Shown one piece after another: positions 8,667-17,089 of a stretch of DNA of 64,000 nucleotides; the first letter of the stretch is position 1, and every line of letters starts with the position of its first letter. The stretch is from positions 434,001 through 498,000 of the forward strand of contig NZ_REFU01000001.1 in NCBI RefSeq assembly GCF_003688915.1. The letters are read 5' to 3'. The DNA is from Rhodococcus sp. SBT000017. Its GTDB lineage: Bacteria > Actinomycetota > Actinomycetes > Mycobacteriales > Mycobacteriaceae. The notes under the pieces were generated by a model. The model was given only the letters and a program-made list of their open reading frames with translations. It had not been told where the DNA came from and searched no databases. A program made the translations under genes and the position numbers.

Positions 8667-9728
8667 GTGGCGATATCGAGATCTACCCGTGTGTTGCGGC
8701 TTGCCCGCAATTCGGCGGTTGCTGTCGCACTGACCGCATGCATGGCCGTGGTGCCGATGACGCCGGCGACCGCACAGCCGGGATTCGACTCCGCGTCCGA
8801 CGCGCAGACCGAGCTCGCCGAGCTTTCTCGCCAGTCCGAGCAGACCACCGAATCTCTGCACAATGCTCAGATCGATCTCGACGCCAAGAACCAGCAGCAG
8901 CTCGACGCACAGGTCGCCGTCGACCAGAGCCGTGCAGCCCTGGACGCAGCGCAAGCGCAGTTGGCGCAGCTCAAGCCGGCCATGGACAAGGTTGCCAACG
9001 TCAACTATCAGGGTGCGCGGACCAACCGACTGTTCGCCGTCATGGTCAGCGACTCGCCACAGCAGTTGCTCGACCAGATGTCGGCACTGGACGTCATCTC
9101 TGCGGAGACCGCAGACCAGGTCGCTCGATTCAAGCAGGCGAGCTCGGATGCAGTGACGGCCGAGCAGGCCGCAACGACGGCCGCAGACCAGGCACGCGTC
9201 GCCGCAGAACAGGCCAAGGCCGTCAGCGACGACCTTCAGGCCAAACAGAGCGAGCTGCAGGGTCAGATAGCCGAGGTCATGGCCGCCTACAGTGCGCTCT
9301 CGTCCTCGGAGCAACTGGCTCTGGCCGGTTCGGCCCTGCCCGACGGCTTCGACCCCTCGACGATTCTGCAGAACCTGACGCCAGGATCGGGGGCCAGCGC
9401 GTTGCAGGCCGGCCTGACGCAGATCGGCAAGCCGTACGTCTGGGGCGCAACCGGCCCGGATGGCTTCGACTGCTCCGGTTTGGTCGTCTGGGCGTACAAG
9501 CAGGTGGGCAAGACGTTGCCGCGGTCGAGCCAGGCGCAGGCAGCAGGCGGAACTCCGGTGGATCAGAAGGATCTGCAGCCGGGTGACGTCGTCCTGTTCT
9601 ATCCGGACATCTCACACGTCGGCATCTACGCCGGAAACGGCAACGTGCTGCATGCCTCCACGTTCGGTGTTCCCGTGAAGGTGCAGTCGATGGCATCGTT
9701 CCCGTACTACGGGGCACGTCGATACTGA
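8667..9728 (+). CDS. NlpC/P60 peptidoglycan endopeptidase with coiled coil (RipC-like, Rv2190c orthologue)
   Basis: Secreted peptidoglycan hydrolase with the two-part build of RipC-type enzymes: a signal peptide, a long alanine/glutamine-rich coiled coil (about residues 35-230) that in the family meets FtsEX-type partners, and a C-terminal NlpC/P60 domain with FDCSGLV, SHVGIYAG and NVLHAS. Position and layout match M. tuberculosis Rv2190c. I favour the GTG at 8667 because GGAGAG lies 9 nt upstream; an ATG at 8640 is the alternative. The gene has its own promoter region and shares an upstream motif with the first hydrolase. Its catalytic residues all appear present. Confidence 0.92.
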   Translation: MAISRSTRVLRLARNSAVAVALTACMAVVPMTPATAQPGFDSASDAQTELAELSRQSEQTTESLHNAQIDLDAKNQQQLDAQVAVDQSRAALDAAQAQLAQLKPAMDKVANVNYQGARTNRLFAVMVSDSPQQLLDQMSALDVISAETADQVARFKQASSDAVTAEQAATTAADQARVAAEQAKAVSDDLQAKQSELQGQIAEVMAAYSALSSSEQLALAGSALPDGFDPSTILQNLTPGSGASALQAGLTQIGKPYVWGATGPDGFDCSGLVVWAYKQVGKTLPRSSQAQAAGGTPVDQKDLQPGDVVLFYPDISHVGIYAGNGNVLHASTFGVPVKVQSMASFPYYGARRY

Positions 9729-9759
9729 GGGTGTGTCTCGACGATCGACGAATGGTGGC

Positions 9760-11130
9760 ATGAGCGCCTCGAACCGGCCATCCGGGTTGCATGTTCTCCT
9801 CCGATCGTCACGGTTGCGCTGGCTTGCCGTCGTGGTCGTCGTGGTCGTCGTGGTCGTCGTGGTCGTCGCCGTCTCGGTCGTCCTGATTCACCGATTCGAC
9901 GGCACGTCCAGCGCAGGGACCGCCGACGTGACAGTCGCTCCGGACCCGCCGACCTACGATCAGCAGCGCCGTGCCGATGTGACCGTTCTCCTCGACCAGT
10001 GGGCGCGTGCGGTTCGCTCCGGCGATCTCGATGCACTGCGTGAATCGATGGATCCGCAGGCCGACCCCGACTTCGTGGAGGCGCAGGTGCGCCGGGCTGC
10101 AGTGGTGCCGGGCGTCCCCTTCTCCGAGTTCGGCTACGACCTGGGTGACGAGCCCGAAACTCCGGTTCCGCCGCCGATCGCCGAGGCGCTGGATGCCACC
10201 GATGTCTGGGCACCCTCTGTGTATCTGCGGTACGCGGTCACCGGGCCGGACGCATCGCCGACGCGTCGGCCGGTCTCACTCGTCGTCGCCGAGCGGGACG
10301 GTCGATGGCGGCTGGTCGACGATGCGGACCTGACCGAGTACCGCCGCCACACCTGGCGTGGGCCGTGGGATTTCGGTCCTTTGACCGTTCGTTCGGTGCC
10401 CACTGCGGCCGGGACATCGGTGGTCATAGGACATCCGGACCGCGAGCAGTTCGTCGAGAGCCTCGCGGCCGAACTTCCGTCGGCAATCGCGGCCGTCACC
10501 GATTTCTGGGGAGACGACTGGGCGCGCGACGGGCTGGTTTTCGTCGCATCCTCCGCGCAGGAGTTCGCCGATCTGACGGGGTCCGATCCGTCAACCGACG
10601 TGGCCGCGGTGACGGTGTCCGACGCGGTTGCGGGCGACGGCTCCCGTCCGACGGGTCAGCGGGTGGTGTTCGGTCCTGACGCCGCGTCGCGGTTGACGCC
10701 GTTCACCGTGCGCTCGGTTCTGCGACACGAGTTGACCCATGTGGCGGCGAGGGCGCAGACGTCCGACGGTACGGAGTTGTGGGTGTCGGAGGGGTTCGCA
10801 GACTATTCCGGGTACCGAAATTCCGGTGCCGAGTTCGCGCAACTCGCGCCCACTCTCGCGGCGATCGTGGCGGCCGGTGGGCCGCCGACGGTGCTGCCGA
10901 AGAACGAGGATTTCGGTGCCGGGGGTGCCAGGTCGAGTGTGGCCTACGAATCGGCGTGGTCGGTGTTCGCATTCGTGGCCGATCGGTTCGGGGAGTCGAC
11001 GCTGCGCACTCTGTACGAAGCGCTCGCGTCCGAGAGCAACACCGACGCTGCCTTCGCGTCGGTGTTGGGGATGAGCCGGGCGCAATTCGTCGCCGCGTGG
11101 GGCGACTGGGTGGCTCTCCAGGCCCGCTGA
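9760..11130 (+). CDS. Membrane-anchored gluzincin-type zinc metallopeptidase
   Basis: A type II membrane protein with a large outer domain. A short cytoplasmic tail is followed by one membrane helix that contains 13 consecutive valines, then an NTF2-like-looking region, and a C-terminal peptidase part with HELTH at about 323-327 and a Glu in WVSEGFADY 17 residues later. That is the HExxH...E zinc site of gluzincins (peptidase MA-like). The substrate is unknown. The valine run is encoded by four exact copies of a 9-bp unit (9832-9867). Starts at 9733 (GTG) and 9760 (ATG) are both possible. It sits between ripC-like and pimB', as Rv2189c does. Confidence 0.8.
   Translation: MSASNRPSGLHVLLRSSRLRWLAVVVVVVVVVVVVVAVSVVLIHRFDGTSSAGTADVTVAPDPPTYDQQRRADVTVLLDQWARAVRSGDLDALRESMDPQADPDFVEAQVRRAAVVPGVPFSEFGYDLGDEPETPVPPPIAEALDATDVWAPSVYLRYAVTGPDASPTRRPVSLVVAERDGRWRLVDDADLTEYRRHTWRGPWDFGPLTVRSVPTAAGTSVVIGHPDREQFVESLAAELPSAIAAVTDFWGDDWARDGLVFVASSAQEFADLTGSDPSTDVAAVTVSDAVAGDGSRPTGQRVVFGPDAASRLTPFTVRSVLRHELTHVAARAQTSDGTELWVSEGFADYSGYRNSGAEFAQLAPTLAAIVAAGGPPTVLPKNEDFGAGGARSSVAYESAWSVFAFVADRFGESTLRTLYEALASESNTDAAFASVLGMSRAQFVAAWGDWVALQAR
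9832..9867 (+). repeat. Four perfect 9-bp tandem units in the membrane helix of the metallopeptidase
   Basis: GTGGTCGTC occurs four times without a mismatch and encodes Val-Val-Val each time. Gain or loss of a unit would keep the frame and lengthen or shorten the transmembrane helix by three residues. Confidence 0.95.
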
Positions 11131-11153
11131 GACGGGGCGCTACGGTTGACGCC

Positions 11154-12278
11154 ATGCGTCGTACTCTGCTCGTGACGAACGACTTTCCTCCTCGCCCGGG
11201 TGGTATCCAGTCCTATCTGCACAGCTTCGCCTCGCAACTGCCGGCCGACGAGCTGGTCGTGTACGCACCTCGGTGGCGTGGCGACTCGCACGAGAAGTTC
11301 GACGCCAGGCAGCCCTTCGAGGTGATCAGGCATCCGACGACACTGATGTTGCCGACGCCGCTCGTTGCGCGTCGTGCGGCTCGAATCCTGAAGTCCCGAG
11401 GCTGCGATTCGGTGTGGTTCGGTGCCTCGGCTCCGTTGGCGGTGATGTCGTCGTACCTGCGCAAGGCCGGGGCCGACCGCATCGTCGCGAGTACACACGG
11501 TCACGAGGTCGGTTGGTCGATGGTGCCGGGCGGGCGGGCGACCCTGCGCACGATCGGCGAGAACACCGACGTGGTGACCTACGTCAGCAAGTACACCCGG
11601 GGGCGCTTCAGCTCGGCGTTCGGTCGGTCTGCCGCCCTCGAACATCTGCCGCCCGGTGTCGATACCGATCGCTTCGTGCCCGACGACGCCGCGCGAGCGG
11701 AACTACGCGCGCGCTACGGCCTCGGTGATCGCCCCACAATTCTGTGCCTGTCCCGGCTCGTTCCGCGCAAGGGTCAGGATTTCCTGATCCGGGCGCTCCC
11801 GGGGATCCGCCGAGCCGTCGACGGCGCGGTTCTGGTGATCGTCGGCGGCGGGCCGTACGAGAAGACTCTGCGCGAGCTCGTTGGATCCACCGGGATGGAG
11901 CAACACGTGGTGTTCACCGGCACCGTGCCGTCGGCGGAGCTCGCCGCCCACCACACCATCGCCGACGTGTTCGCGATGCCGAGCCGAACCCGAGGCGCAG
12001 GCCTTGATGTCGAAGGTCTCGGCATCGTCTACCTCGAAGCGTCTTCCTGCGGTGTACCCGTCGTTGCCGGCATGTCCGGGGGTGCGCCGGAAGCGGTGCA
12101 GCACAACAAGACCGGCCTCGTCGTCGACGGTACGTCGGTTTCGGACATCACCGACGCGATCGTGAAGATCCTCTCCGACCGCACGCTGGCCACGCAGATG
12201 GGCAACGCCGGCCGCGCATGGGTGGACGCGGAATGGCGCTGGGACGTGCTGACCGAGAAGCTGCGGTCGCTGATCTGA
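11154..12278 (+). CDS. pimB: Phosphatidylinositol monomannoside alpha-(1-6)-mannosyltransferase PimB'
   Basis: GT-B fold, GT4-family enzyme that adds the second mannose to PIM1 from GDP-mannose at the inner membrane face, an early step towards PIMs, lipomannan and lipoarabinomannan. The 374-residue protein starts with TNDFPPRPGGIQSYL, the family's acceptor-side glycine loop, and has LSRLVPRKGQDFLI and the donor-side E-x7-E segment (DVEGLGIVYLEASS). Length and gene order match Rv2188c. A TACGGT hexamer 7 nt before the ATG, with no Shine-Dalgarno, suggests a leaderless message despite the short distance from the upstream gene. Confidence 0.95.
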   Translation: MRRTLLVTNDFPPRPGGIQSYLHSFASQLPADELVVYAPRWRGDSHEKFDARQPFEVIRHPTTLMLPTPLVARRAARILKSRGCDSVWFGASAPLAVMSSYLRKAGADRIVASTHGHEVGWSMVPGGRATLRTIGENTDVVTYVSKYTRGRFSSAFGRSAALEHLPPGVDTDRFVPDDAARAELRARYGLGDRPTILCLSRLVPRKGQDFLIRALPGIRRAVDGAVLVIVGGGPYEKTLRELVGSTGMEQHVVFTGTVPSAELAAHHTIADVFAMPSRTRGAGLDVEGLGIVYLEASSCGVPVVAGMSGGAPEAVQHNKTGLVVDGTSVSDITDAIVKILSDRTLATQMGNAGRAWVDAEWRWDVLTEKLRSLI

Positions 12279-12303
12279 CGTTCGTCACCGCGATGCGGTG
12301 CAC

Positions 12304-14109
12304 CTACCGGGCGTAGATCGATTCGATCTCGTCGGCGTAGGCCGCGGTGATGACGTTGCGCTTGAGCTTCATGGTGGGAGTCAGCTCGCCGTTCTCCTCC
12401 GAGAAGTCGTGGGGGAGAAGTCGATATTTCTTGATCGACTCTGCATGCGAGACGGACTTGTTCGCGTCGGCGACGGCGGCGTCGATCTCCGCGACGAGTT
12501 CGGGGTCGGTCTGCAGATCCGCTGCGGTGGCGTCGGCGGCCTTGCCGTGGGAGGACTTCCAGCGATCGAACGCATCCGGATCCAGGGTGATGAGCGCGCC
12601 GATGAAGGGCTTCTGATCGCCCACGACGACTGCCTGGCTGATCAGCGCGCCCGCCCGCAACTGGTCTTCCAGTCCGGCCGGTGAGACGTTCTTTCCGCCT
12701 GCGGTGACGATCAGTTCCTTCTTGCGACCCGAGATGGTGATGTATCCGTCGTCGTCGACGGAACCGAGATCGCCGGTGCGGAACCAACCGTCGTCCAGCG
12801 ACTCGGCGGTCGCGACCTCGTTGCGCCAATAGCCGTCGAACACGACCGGTCCGCGGAGTTGGATCTCTCCGTCCTTGGCGATACGCACGGTGTTACCGGG
12901 CAAGGGGCGCCCGACGCTGCCCACGCGCTGGAATCCGATGGTGTTGACCGCGAACGCCGCGGTGGTTTCGGTGAGCCCGTAGCCCTCGTAGATCGTCACG
13001 CCGATGCCCCGGTAGAAGTGGCCCAGACGGGAACCGAGAGGCGCTCCGCCGGAGATGGCGAGTTCGCACTTGCCGCCGAGCGCTGCCCGAAGTTTGCCGT
13101 AGACCAACTTGTCGAACACGGTGTGCTTGGCGCGCAACACGATTCCCGGTCCGCCGGTGTCCTGGGCTTCACTCCATGCCACTGCGCATTCGGTGGCGAG
13201 GTCGAAGATCTTTCCCTTGCCGTCTGCGTGCGCCTTCTGCTTTGCGGTGTTGAAGACCTTCTCGAACACTCGCGGAACCGAGAGGATGAAGTCCGGCTGG
13301 AACGTGCCGAACGTCGCGACGAGGTTCGGGATGTCGTTGGTGTGGCCGAGAGTGACTCCGGCGTCGAACGACGCGATGCTCACCGCGCGCGCGAGAACAT
13401 GCGCGAGCGGAAGGAACATCAGCGTGCTACGGCCCTGCCTCATCAGTGATTTCAGTGAGGTCTCGCGAATCCCGAGTGATTCGGCGAGCAGATTGGCATG
13501 GGTGAGTTGGACGCCCTTGGGGCGACCGGTGGTTCCCGAGGTGTAGATCAGGGTTGCCGGGTCCGAAGAGGCGAGTGCTGAAACACGTTGATGCACCTGG
13601 TCTTCGGAGACCGCAGCACCGCCGTCGATCAGCGCCTGCACTGCGTCCGTGCCTGATGTGTTCTCGATGACGAACGTCGTGCGGACCGACGGGGCAGCTG
13701 CCACAACGTCCTTCGTCTCCTGCACGTGTGCGTCGTTCTCGAGGATCAGCAGGACCGGCTCGGCGTCTTCGAGAATCCACTCCACCTGCCCGGCCGAGGA
13801 CGTCTCGTAGATCGGTACCGTCACGCCGCCCGCGGCCCAGATCGCGTAGTCGAGAACCGACCACTCGAATCGCGTCGACGACATCAGAGCGACGCGATCG
13901 CCCTGCTCGATGCCGGCGGCGATCAGGCCCTGTGCCACTCCCACCACCAGTTGCTCGAACTCGGCGGCGGTGACGTCGAGCCACTGCCCACCGACCTGGC
14001 GGCGGAACACTGTCGCGTTCGGTGAGTTGCGGGCGCGGACGAAGACGGTATCGACAGCCGAGTCGGTGTCCGCGATGTCGTATTTGGCGGCGACGGTGAA
14101 CTCGCGCAC
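12304..14109 (-). CDS. fadD15: Long-chain fatty acid-CoA ligase (FadD15-type)
   Basis: AMP-forming acyl-CoA synthetase that activates fatty acids with ATP and CoA. In the 601-residue protein the ATP-binding motif YTSGTTGRPKG is at 189-199, followed by EGYGLTETTA (adenylate motif), WFRTGDLG and GRKKELIVTAGGKNVSP (hinge and CoA motif). The C-terminal lysine lies in TPTMKLKR. The GTG at 14109 is preceded by GGAGG at 7 nt. It is convergent with pimB'; a short CACCGC/GCGGTG hairpin is the only structure between them. Position and class match Rv2187. Chain-length preference cannot be read from the sequence. Confidence 0.95.
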   Translation of the reverse strand: MREFTVAAKYDIADTDSAVDTVFVRARNSPNATVFRRQVGGQWLDVTAAEFEQLVVGVAQGLIAAGIEQGDRVALMSSTRFEWSVLDYAIWAAGGVTVPIYETSSAGQVEWILEDAEPVLLILENDAHVQETKDVVAAAPSVRTTFVIENTSGTDAVQALIDGGAAVSEDQVHQRVSALASSDPATLIYTSGTTGRPKGVQLTHANLLAESLGIRETSLKSLMRQGRSTLMFLPLAHVLARAVSIASFDAGVTLGHTNDIPNLVATFGTFQPDFILSVPRVFEKVFNTAKQKAHADGKGKIFDLATECAVAWSEAQDTGGPGIVLRAKHTVFDKLVYGKLRAALGGKCELAISGGAPLGSRLGHFYRGIGVTIYEGYGLTETTAAFAVNTIGFQRVGSVGRPLPGNTVRIAKDGEIQLRGPVVFDGYWRNEVATAESLDDGWFRTGDLGSVDDDGYITISGRKKELIVTAGGKNVSPAGLEDQLRAGALISQAVVVGDQKPFIGALITLDPDAFDRWKSSHGKAADATAADLQTDPELVAEIDAAVADANKSVSHAESIKKYRLLPHDFSEENGELTPTMKLKRNVITAAYADEIESIYAR

Positions 14110-14202
14110 GGGATTACCTCCGGATAGAACGGGGAGAACGAAAGTCGATAGCTCGGCTTCACAGATACTCTAGACCCGGGTTCGGGGCGTTCGAATACAC
14201 CC

Positions 14203-14260
14203 GGAGTGGAGCCTGCAGGAACGACTCGGAAAAGACCGGAGTGGAGCCTGCAGGAACGAC
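14203..14260. repeat. Dispersed repeat, copies 4 and 5
   Basis: GGAGTGGAGCCTGCAGGAAC followed by GAC occurs at 14203-14225 and 14238-14260, 35 bp apart, in the gap between fadD15 and the next gene. Compared with the other loci these copies have CTGCAGGAAC instead of CTGCGGAAC, one base longer, which shows independent decay or a subfamily. Confidence 0.9.
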
Positions 14261-14313
14261 CCCGAGAAGAGGGGACGCGCACGGCCGGGGACCCGATATG
14301 TGAAGCTCTGTCG

Positions 14314-14705
14314 ATGAGCAGTATTCAAGTTGCGGATCAGACGTTCGTGGCCGCCCCGGCGAGCGGGTGGCGCACGCGTTCGCCTCGCCCGAGCGCTGGC
14401 GTCGATGGTGGCCCGATCTGAATCTGACCGTCACCGAGGACCGGGGTGAGAAGGGGATCCGCTGGGCAGTGCGCGGCGGTGTCGTCGGAACGATGGAACT
14501 CTGGCTCGAGCCTGCGCTGGACGGTGTGATCGTGCATTACTTCCTGCACGCCGAACCCACCGGAGACGCCGACGTCGCGGCGCATCAGCACGCCCGGCGG
14601 GTGGCCGGACGTGCGATGACATTCGAGCTCAAACGAGAGCTCGAGGCCGGTCGGTCGGCAGGTGAGGCACCCCACCACGTAGCGTCGACTTCGACTCGCG
14701 AATGA
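14314..14705 (+). pseudogene. SRPBCC-like gene (Rv2186c-type) with an apparent one-base frameshift
   Basis: The frame from the ATG at 14314 encodes the expected N-terminus (SSIQVADQTFVAAPAS), then loses similarity and stops at 14421. The frame entered at 14367 encodes the rest (VAHAFASPERWRRWWPDL...GTMELWLEPALDGVIVHYFLHAEPTG). Adding one base near 14355-14366 joins the two without a gap. The family is a small SRPBCC-fold protein, the neighbour of the polyketide-cyclase-like gene. This could be a real mutation or a sequencing error in a G/C-rich stretch. A start at the GTG at 14367 would give 112 residues but lacks a ribosome site and the first strand of the fold. Confidence 0.75.
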
Positions 14706-14838
14706 ACCGCGCGGTACGGTCGGCCGGTTCGCGTTGTGCGTCGGCGGACCGATCGTGTGAGATAGGCCTGCGCGAGTTCGACGGCACCGAAGCGAACCGA
14801 GCTGATCGATGTACCCGAGAGGAAGCGGACCAGTAGTC

Positions 14839-15273
14839 ATGGCGGAGAAAACCCAGAGGTCGATCGTCGTCGAAGCCCCACCGAGCCGGGTCATGGACGT
14901 CATCGCCGATTTCGACGCGTACCCCACGTGGGTGTCGGCCGCGAAATCCGTCGAGGTCCTCGAGGTCGGTGCGGACGGCCGCGGCAAGCGCGTCAAGTTC
15001 GTGCTGGACGCAGGAATGGTGAAGGACACCTACGAGCTCGAGTACGACTGGGCTGCCGACGGCAATTCGGTCTCGTGGAACCTCGTATCGGGTGAGATGC
15101 AGAAGTCGCAGAACGGCTCGTACTCGTTGAAGGAGACCGGCAGCGGCACCGACGTGACGTACGAGCTCACCGTCGACCTGAACATCCCGATGATCGGTCT
15201 GTTCAAGCGCAAGGCAGAGAAGGTCATCACCGACACCGCGCTCAAGGAATTGAAGAAGCGGGTCGAAGGCTGA
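14839..15273 (+). CDS. SRPBCC (polyketide cyclase/dehydrase-like) protein, Rv2185c orthologue
   Basis: A 144-residue single-domain SRPBCC (START/Bet v 1-like) protein that should form a hydrophobic pocket; such proteins bind or carry lipids or polyketides. Visible features are IVVEAPPSRVMDVIADFDAYPTW at the N-terminus, typical of the fold's first strand and helices, and the C-terminal helix with MIGLFKRKAEKVITDTALKELKKRVEG, which is nearly fixed in this family. The ATG at 14839 gives that family's usual MAEKT start. It is followed directly by the ArsA-like gene, with which it is probably co-transcribed. The ligand is unknown. Confidence 0.9.
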   Translation: MAEKTQRSIVVEAPPSRVMDVIADFDAYPTWVSAAKSVEVLEVGADGRGKRVKFVLDAGMVKDTYELEYDWAADGNSVSWNLVSGEMQKSQNGSYSLKETGSGTDVTYELTVDLNIPMIGLFKRKAEKVITDTALKELKKRVEG

Positions 15274-15302
15274 GCGAAGCTCGCACCGAAGCCCGCACCA
15301 CG

Positions 15303-16529
15303 GTGTTGCTGTTCCTCGGCAAAGGTGGCGCGGGTAAGACGACGCTGGCGGCTGCGTCCGGGCTGCGACTGGCCCAGGCCGGTGAACGGGTACTGATCGC
15401 CTCCGTCGACCAGGCGCACTCGCTCGCCGATGCATTCGCGGGGGACGCCGAGGCCGTGGATCCGTCCGGTGTTCGTTCGATCGCGCCCGGCCTCGACATC
15501 GTCGAGATCGACACGTTGACGTTGCTCGAAGCGCGGTACCGGGGGCTGGGCTCGTTGATGGCCGTGGCGTCCGCGGGACACGAGCACGGGGTGAGCTTCG
15601 GAGCCATCGAACCGGAGGAGCTGCTCGGTCTGCCCGGAGTCGAAGAGCTGCTCGGAATGCACGAGATCTGCTGTCTTGCCGACGAGAATCGCTGGGACAC
15701 AGTGATAGTCGACCTTCCCGCGTCGGCGGATGCCCTGCGAACGCTGCAGTTGCCCGATACCGTCGCCGCGTACGTCGAGCGGATCTGGCCTCTGCACGCC
15801 CGGATGGTCGCCGGCACCGGTTCCGATGTACGTCTGACCTTCGTGGTGGCGATGATCGAGCGAATCCTCGCGCAGGTCGACTCCGTCCGTTCCCTGATCA
15901 CCGACTCGGCCCGTACCGGGGCGACCGTGGTCGTCACTGCCGAACAGCTCTCCATCGTCGACGCGGAAAGAACGCTGTCGGCAGCTGCTCTGCTCGGCAT
16001 CAGAATCGATCGTGTTCTGGTCAACAGAATCCTGCCGAAGCTCAACGCGTCGTCGATCGGTCTGGTGGGCGCTCATCCGGCCGTGTTCTGGTTCGAGAGG
16101 TGGCGGGCGGCGCAGCTCGACGCGGTCGCCGAGCTGCGCCGACGCATCGGTACGGTGCCCGTCGTGGAGGTGGAGCACGCTCCCGGTGAACCGGTAGGGT
16201 TGGGGCCCTTGCAAGATGTGGCCGATCGCCTCGAACCGGACTCCCTCGAACGGCGCGCGCCGGGCTGGGGTGAGCAGCCTTCGGTGGTACTCGAGTCGGG
16301 TAGCGGACTCGAATCCGTGTACGCGATGAGAATGCTGCTGCCGGTGGTCGATTCGGCGACCTTGGGCCTGGGGCGAGTGGAGGACGACTTGATAGTGAGT
16401 GCCGACGGGAGGCGACGGCGCATCAGATTGGCGTCGGTGCTGCGTCGGTGTGTCGCCGACTCCGCCGAACTCGACGGACCGTGCCTGGTGGTGCGTTTTC
16501 GTCCGAACCCCGACGTGTGGCCGCTGTGA
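15303..16529 (+). CDS. ArsA/GET3-like P-loop ATPase (Rv2184c orthologue)
   Basis: A 408-residue ATPase of the SIMIBI class with the deviant Walker A FLGKGGAGKTT at the extreme N-terminus and DLPASADALRTLQLP as the switch/Walker B region. It resembles ArsA/GET3 but no arsenite or zinc cysteine motif is evident. In M. tuberculosis the orthologue is also next to the SRPBCC gene, so a shared envelope-lipid role is an inference. The annotated GTG at 15303 leaves only two residues before the first strand and has no ribosome site. An in-frame CTG at 15270 overlaps the upstream stop as CTGA and may be the true start. Confidence 0.85.
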   Translation: MLLFLGKGGAGKTTLAAASGLRLAQAGERVLIASVDQAHSLADAFAGDAEAVDPSGVRSIAPGLDIVEIDTLTLLEARYRGLGSLMAVASAGHEHGVSFGAIEPEELLGLPGVEELLGMHEICCLADENRWDTVIVDLPASADALRTLQLPDTVAAYVERIWPLHARMVAGTGSDVRLTFVVAMIERILAQVDSVRSLITDSARTGATVVVTAEQLSIVDAERTLSAAALLGIRIDRVLVNRILPKLNASSIGLVGAHPAVFWFERWRAAQLDAVAELRRRIGTVPVVEVEHAPGEPVGLGPLQDVADRLEPDSLERRAPGWGEQPSVVLESGSGLESVYAMRMLLPVVDSATLGLGRVEDDLIVSADGRRRRIRLASVLRRCVADSAELDGPCLVVRFRPNPDVWPL

Positions 16530-16560
16530 CTCCTATGACCCTGGCGGCCGGGGTGTGTCG

Positions 16561-17034
16561 ATGAACTCGGACCATTCCGAGCTGGGGGCTGACCTGCTGG
16601 CCTTGGCCGACACCGTGCTGACGCGACTCGAGCCCATTATGCGTCGCGTCGCCGAGACGCAGCAGGATCGGGACCAACAGGGATGCAGTTGGTGCCCGGT
16701 CTGCGCACTGGCGGCCCTGGTGCGCGGGGAGCGCCACGATCTCGTCGAGCTGGTGGCCTCCGAGAGCGCCGTGGTGATCGCGCTGTTGCGTCAGCTGCTC
16801 GCCGATCACACGACCTCCGGGGCGGCGCACTCCGCAGCGCAGGCTCCGACCACCCCGCCGTCACCTGGCAGCGCGGCCGAATCCGGGCCCGGCAGTGCCG
16901 GCACCCCCGCGGACCCGGCGGAGGTCGCGGACGTGTCGGTCGACACGAAACTTCATGATGACCGCCCCGCGTCGTTCGTTCCGATTACCGTTCGAGTGAA
17001 GAATTCGCGTTCGGACGAGCAGGAGCGTCCGTGA
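16561..17034 (+). CDS. Conserved hypothetical protein with CSWCPVC motif (Rv2183c-type)
   Basis: A 157-residue protein of unknown function. The first half is helical (LGADLLALADTVLTRLEPIMRRVAET), then CSWCPVCALAALVRGE, three cysteines arranged C-x2-C-x2-C that could bind zinc, then another helix. The C-terminal ~60 residues are low-complexity (Ala/Pro/Ser/Gly), ending in a short ITVRVK segment. Two starts are possible, GTG 16555 and ATG 16561. It follows the ArsA-like gene by about 30 bp and precedes the glucokinase, in the same order as in other Corynebacteriales. Confidence 0.8.
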   Translation: MNSDHSELGADLLALADTVLTRLEPIMRRVAETQQDRDQQGCSWCPVCALAALVRGERHDLVELVASESAVVIALLRQLLADHTTSGAAHSAAQAPTTPPSPGSAAESGPGSAGTPADPAEVADVSVDTKLHDDRPASFVPITVRVKNSRSDEQERP

Positions 17035-17089
17035 GCGGAGCGACTCGGGTGCAGGCCGCGTGGGGGACGGCCGAGGAAGGCATGAACGA

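Noticed and set aside
12286..12300. CACCGC/GCGGTG hairpin between pimB' and fadD15 as a bidirectional terminator
   Set aside because: Six base pairs and no T-run; too weak to call.
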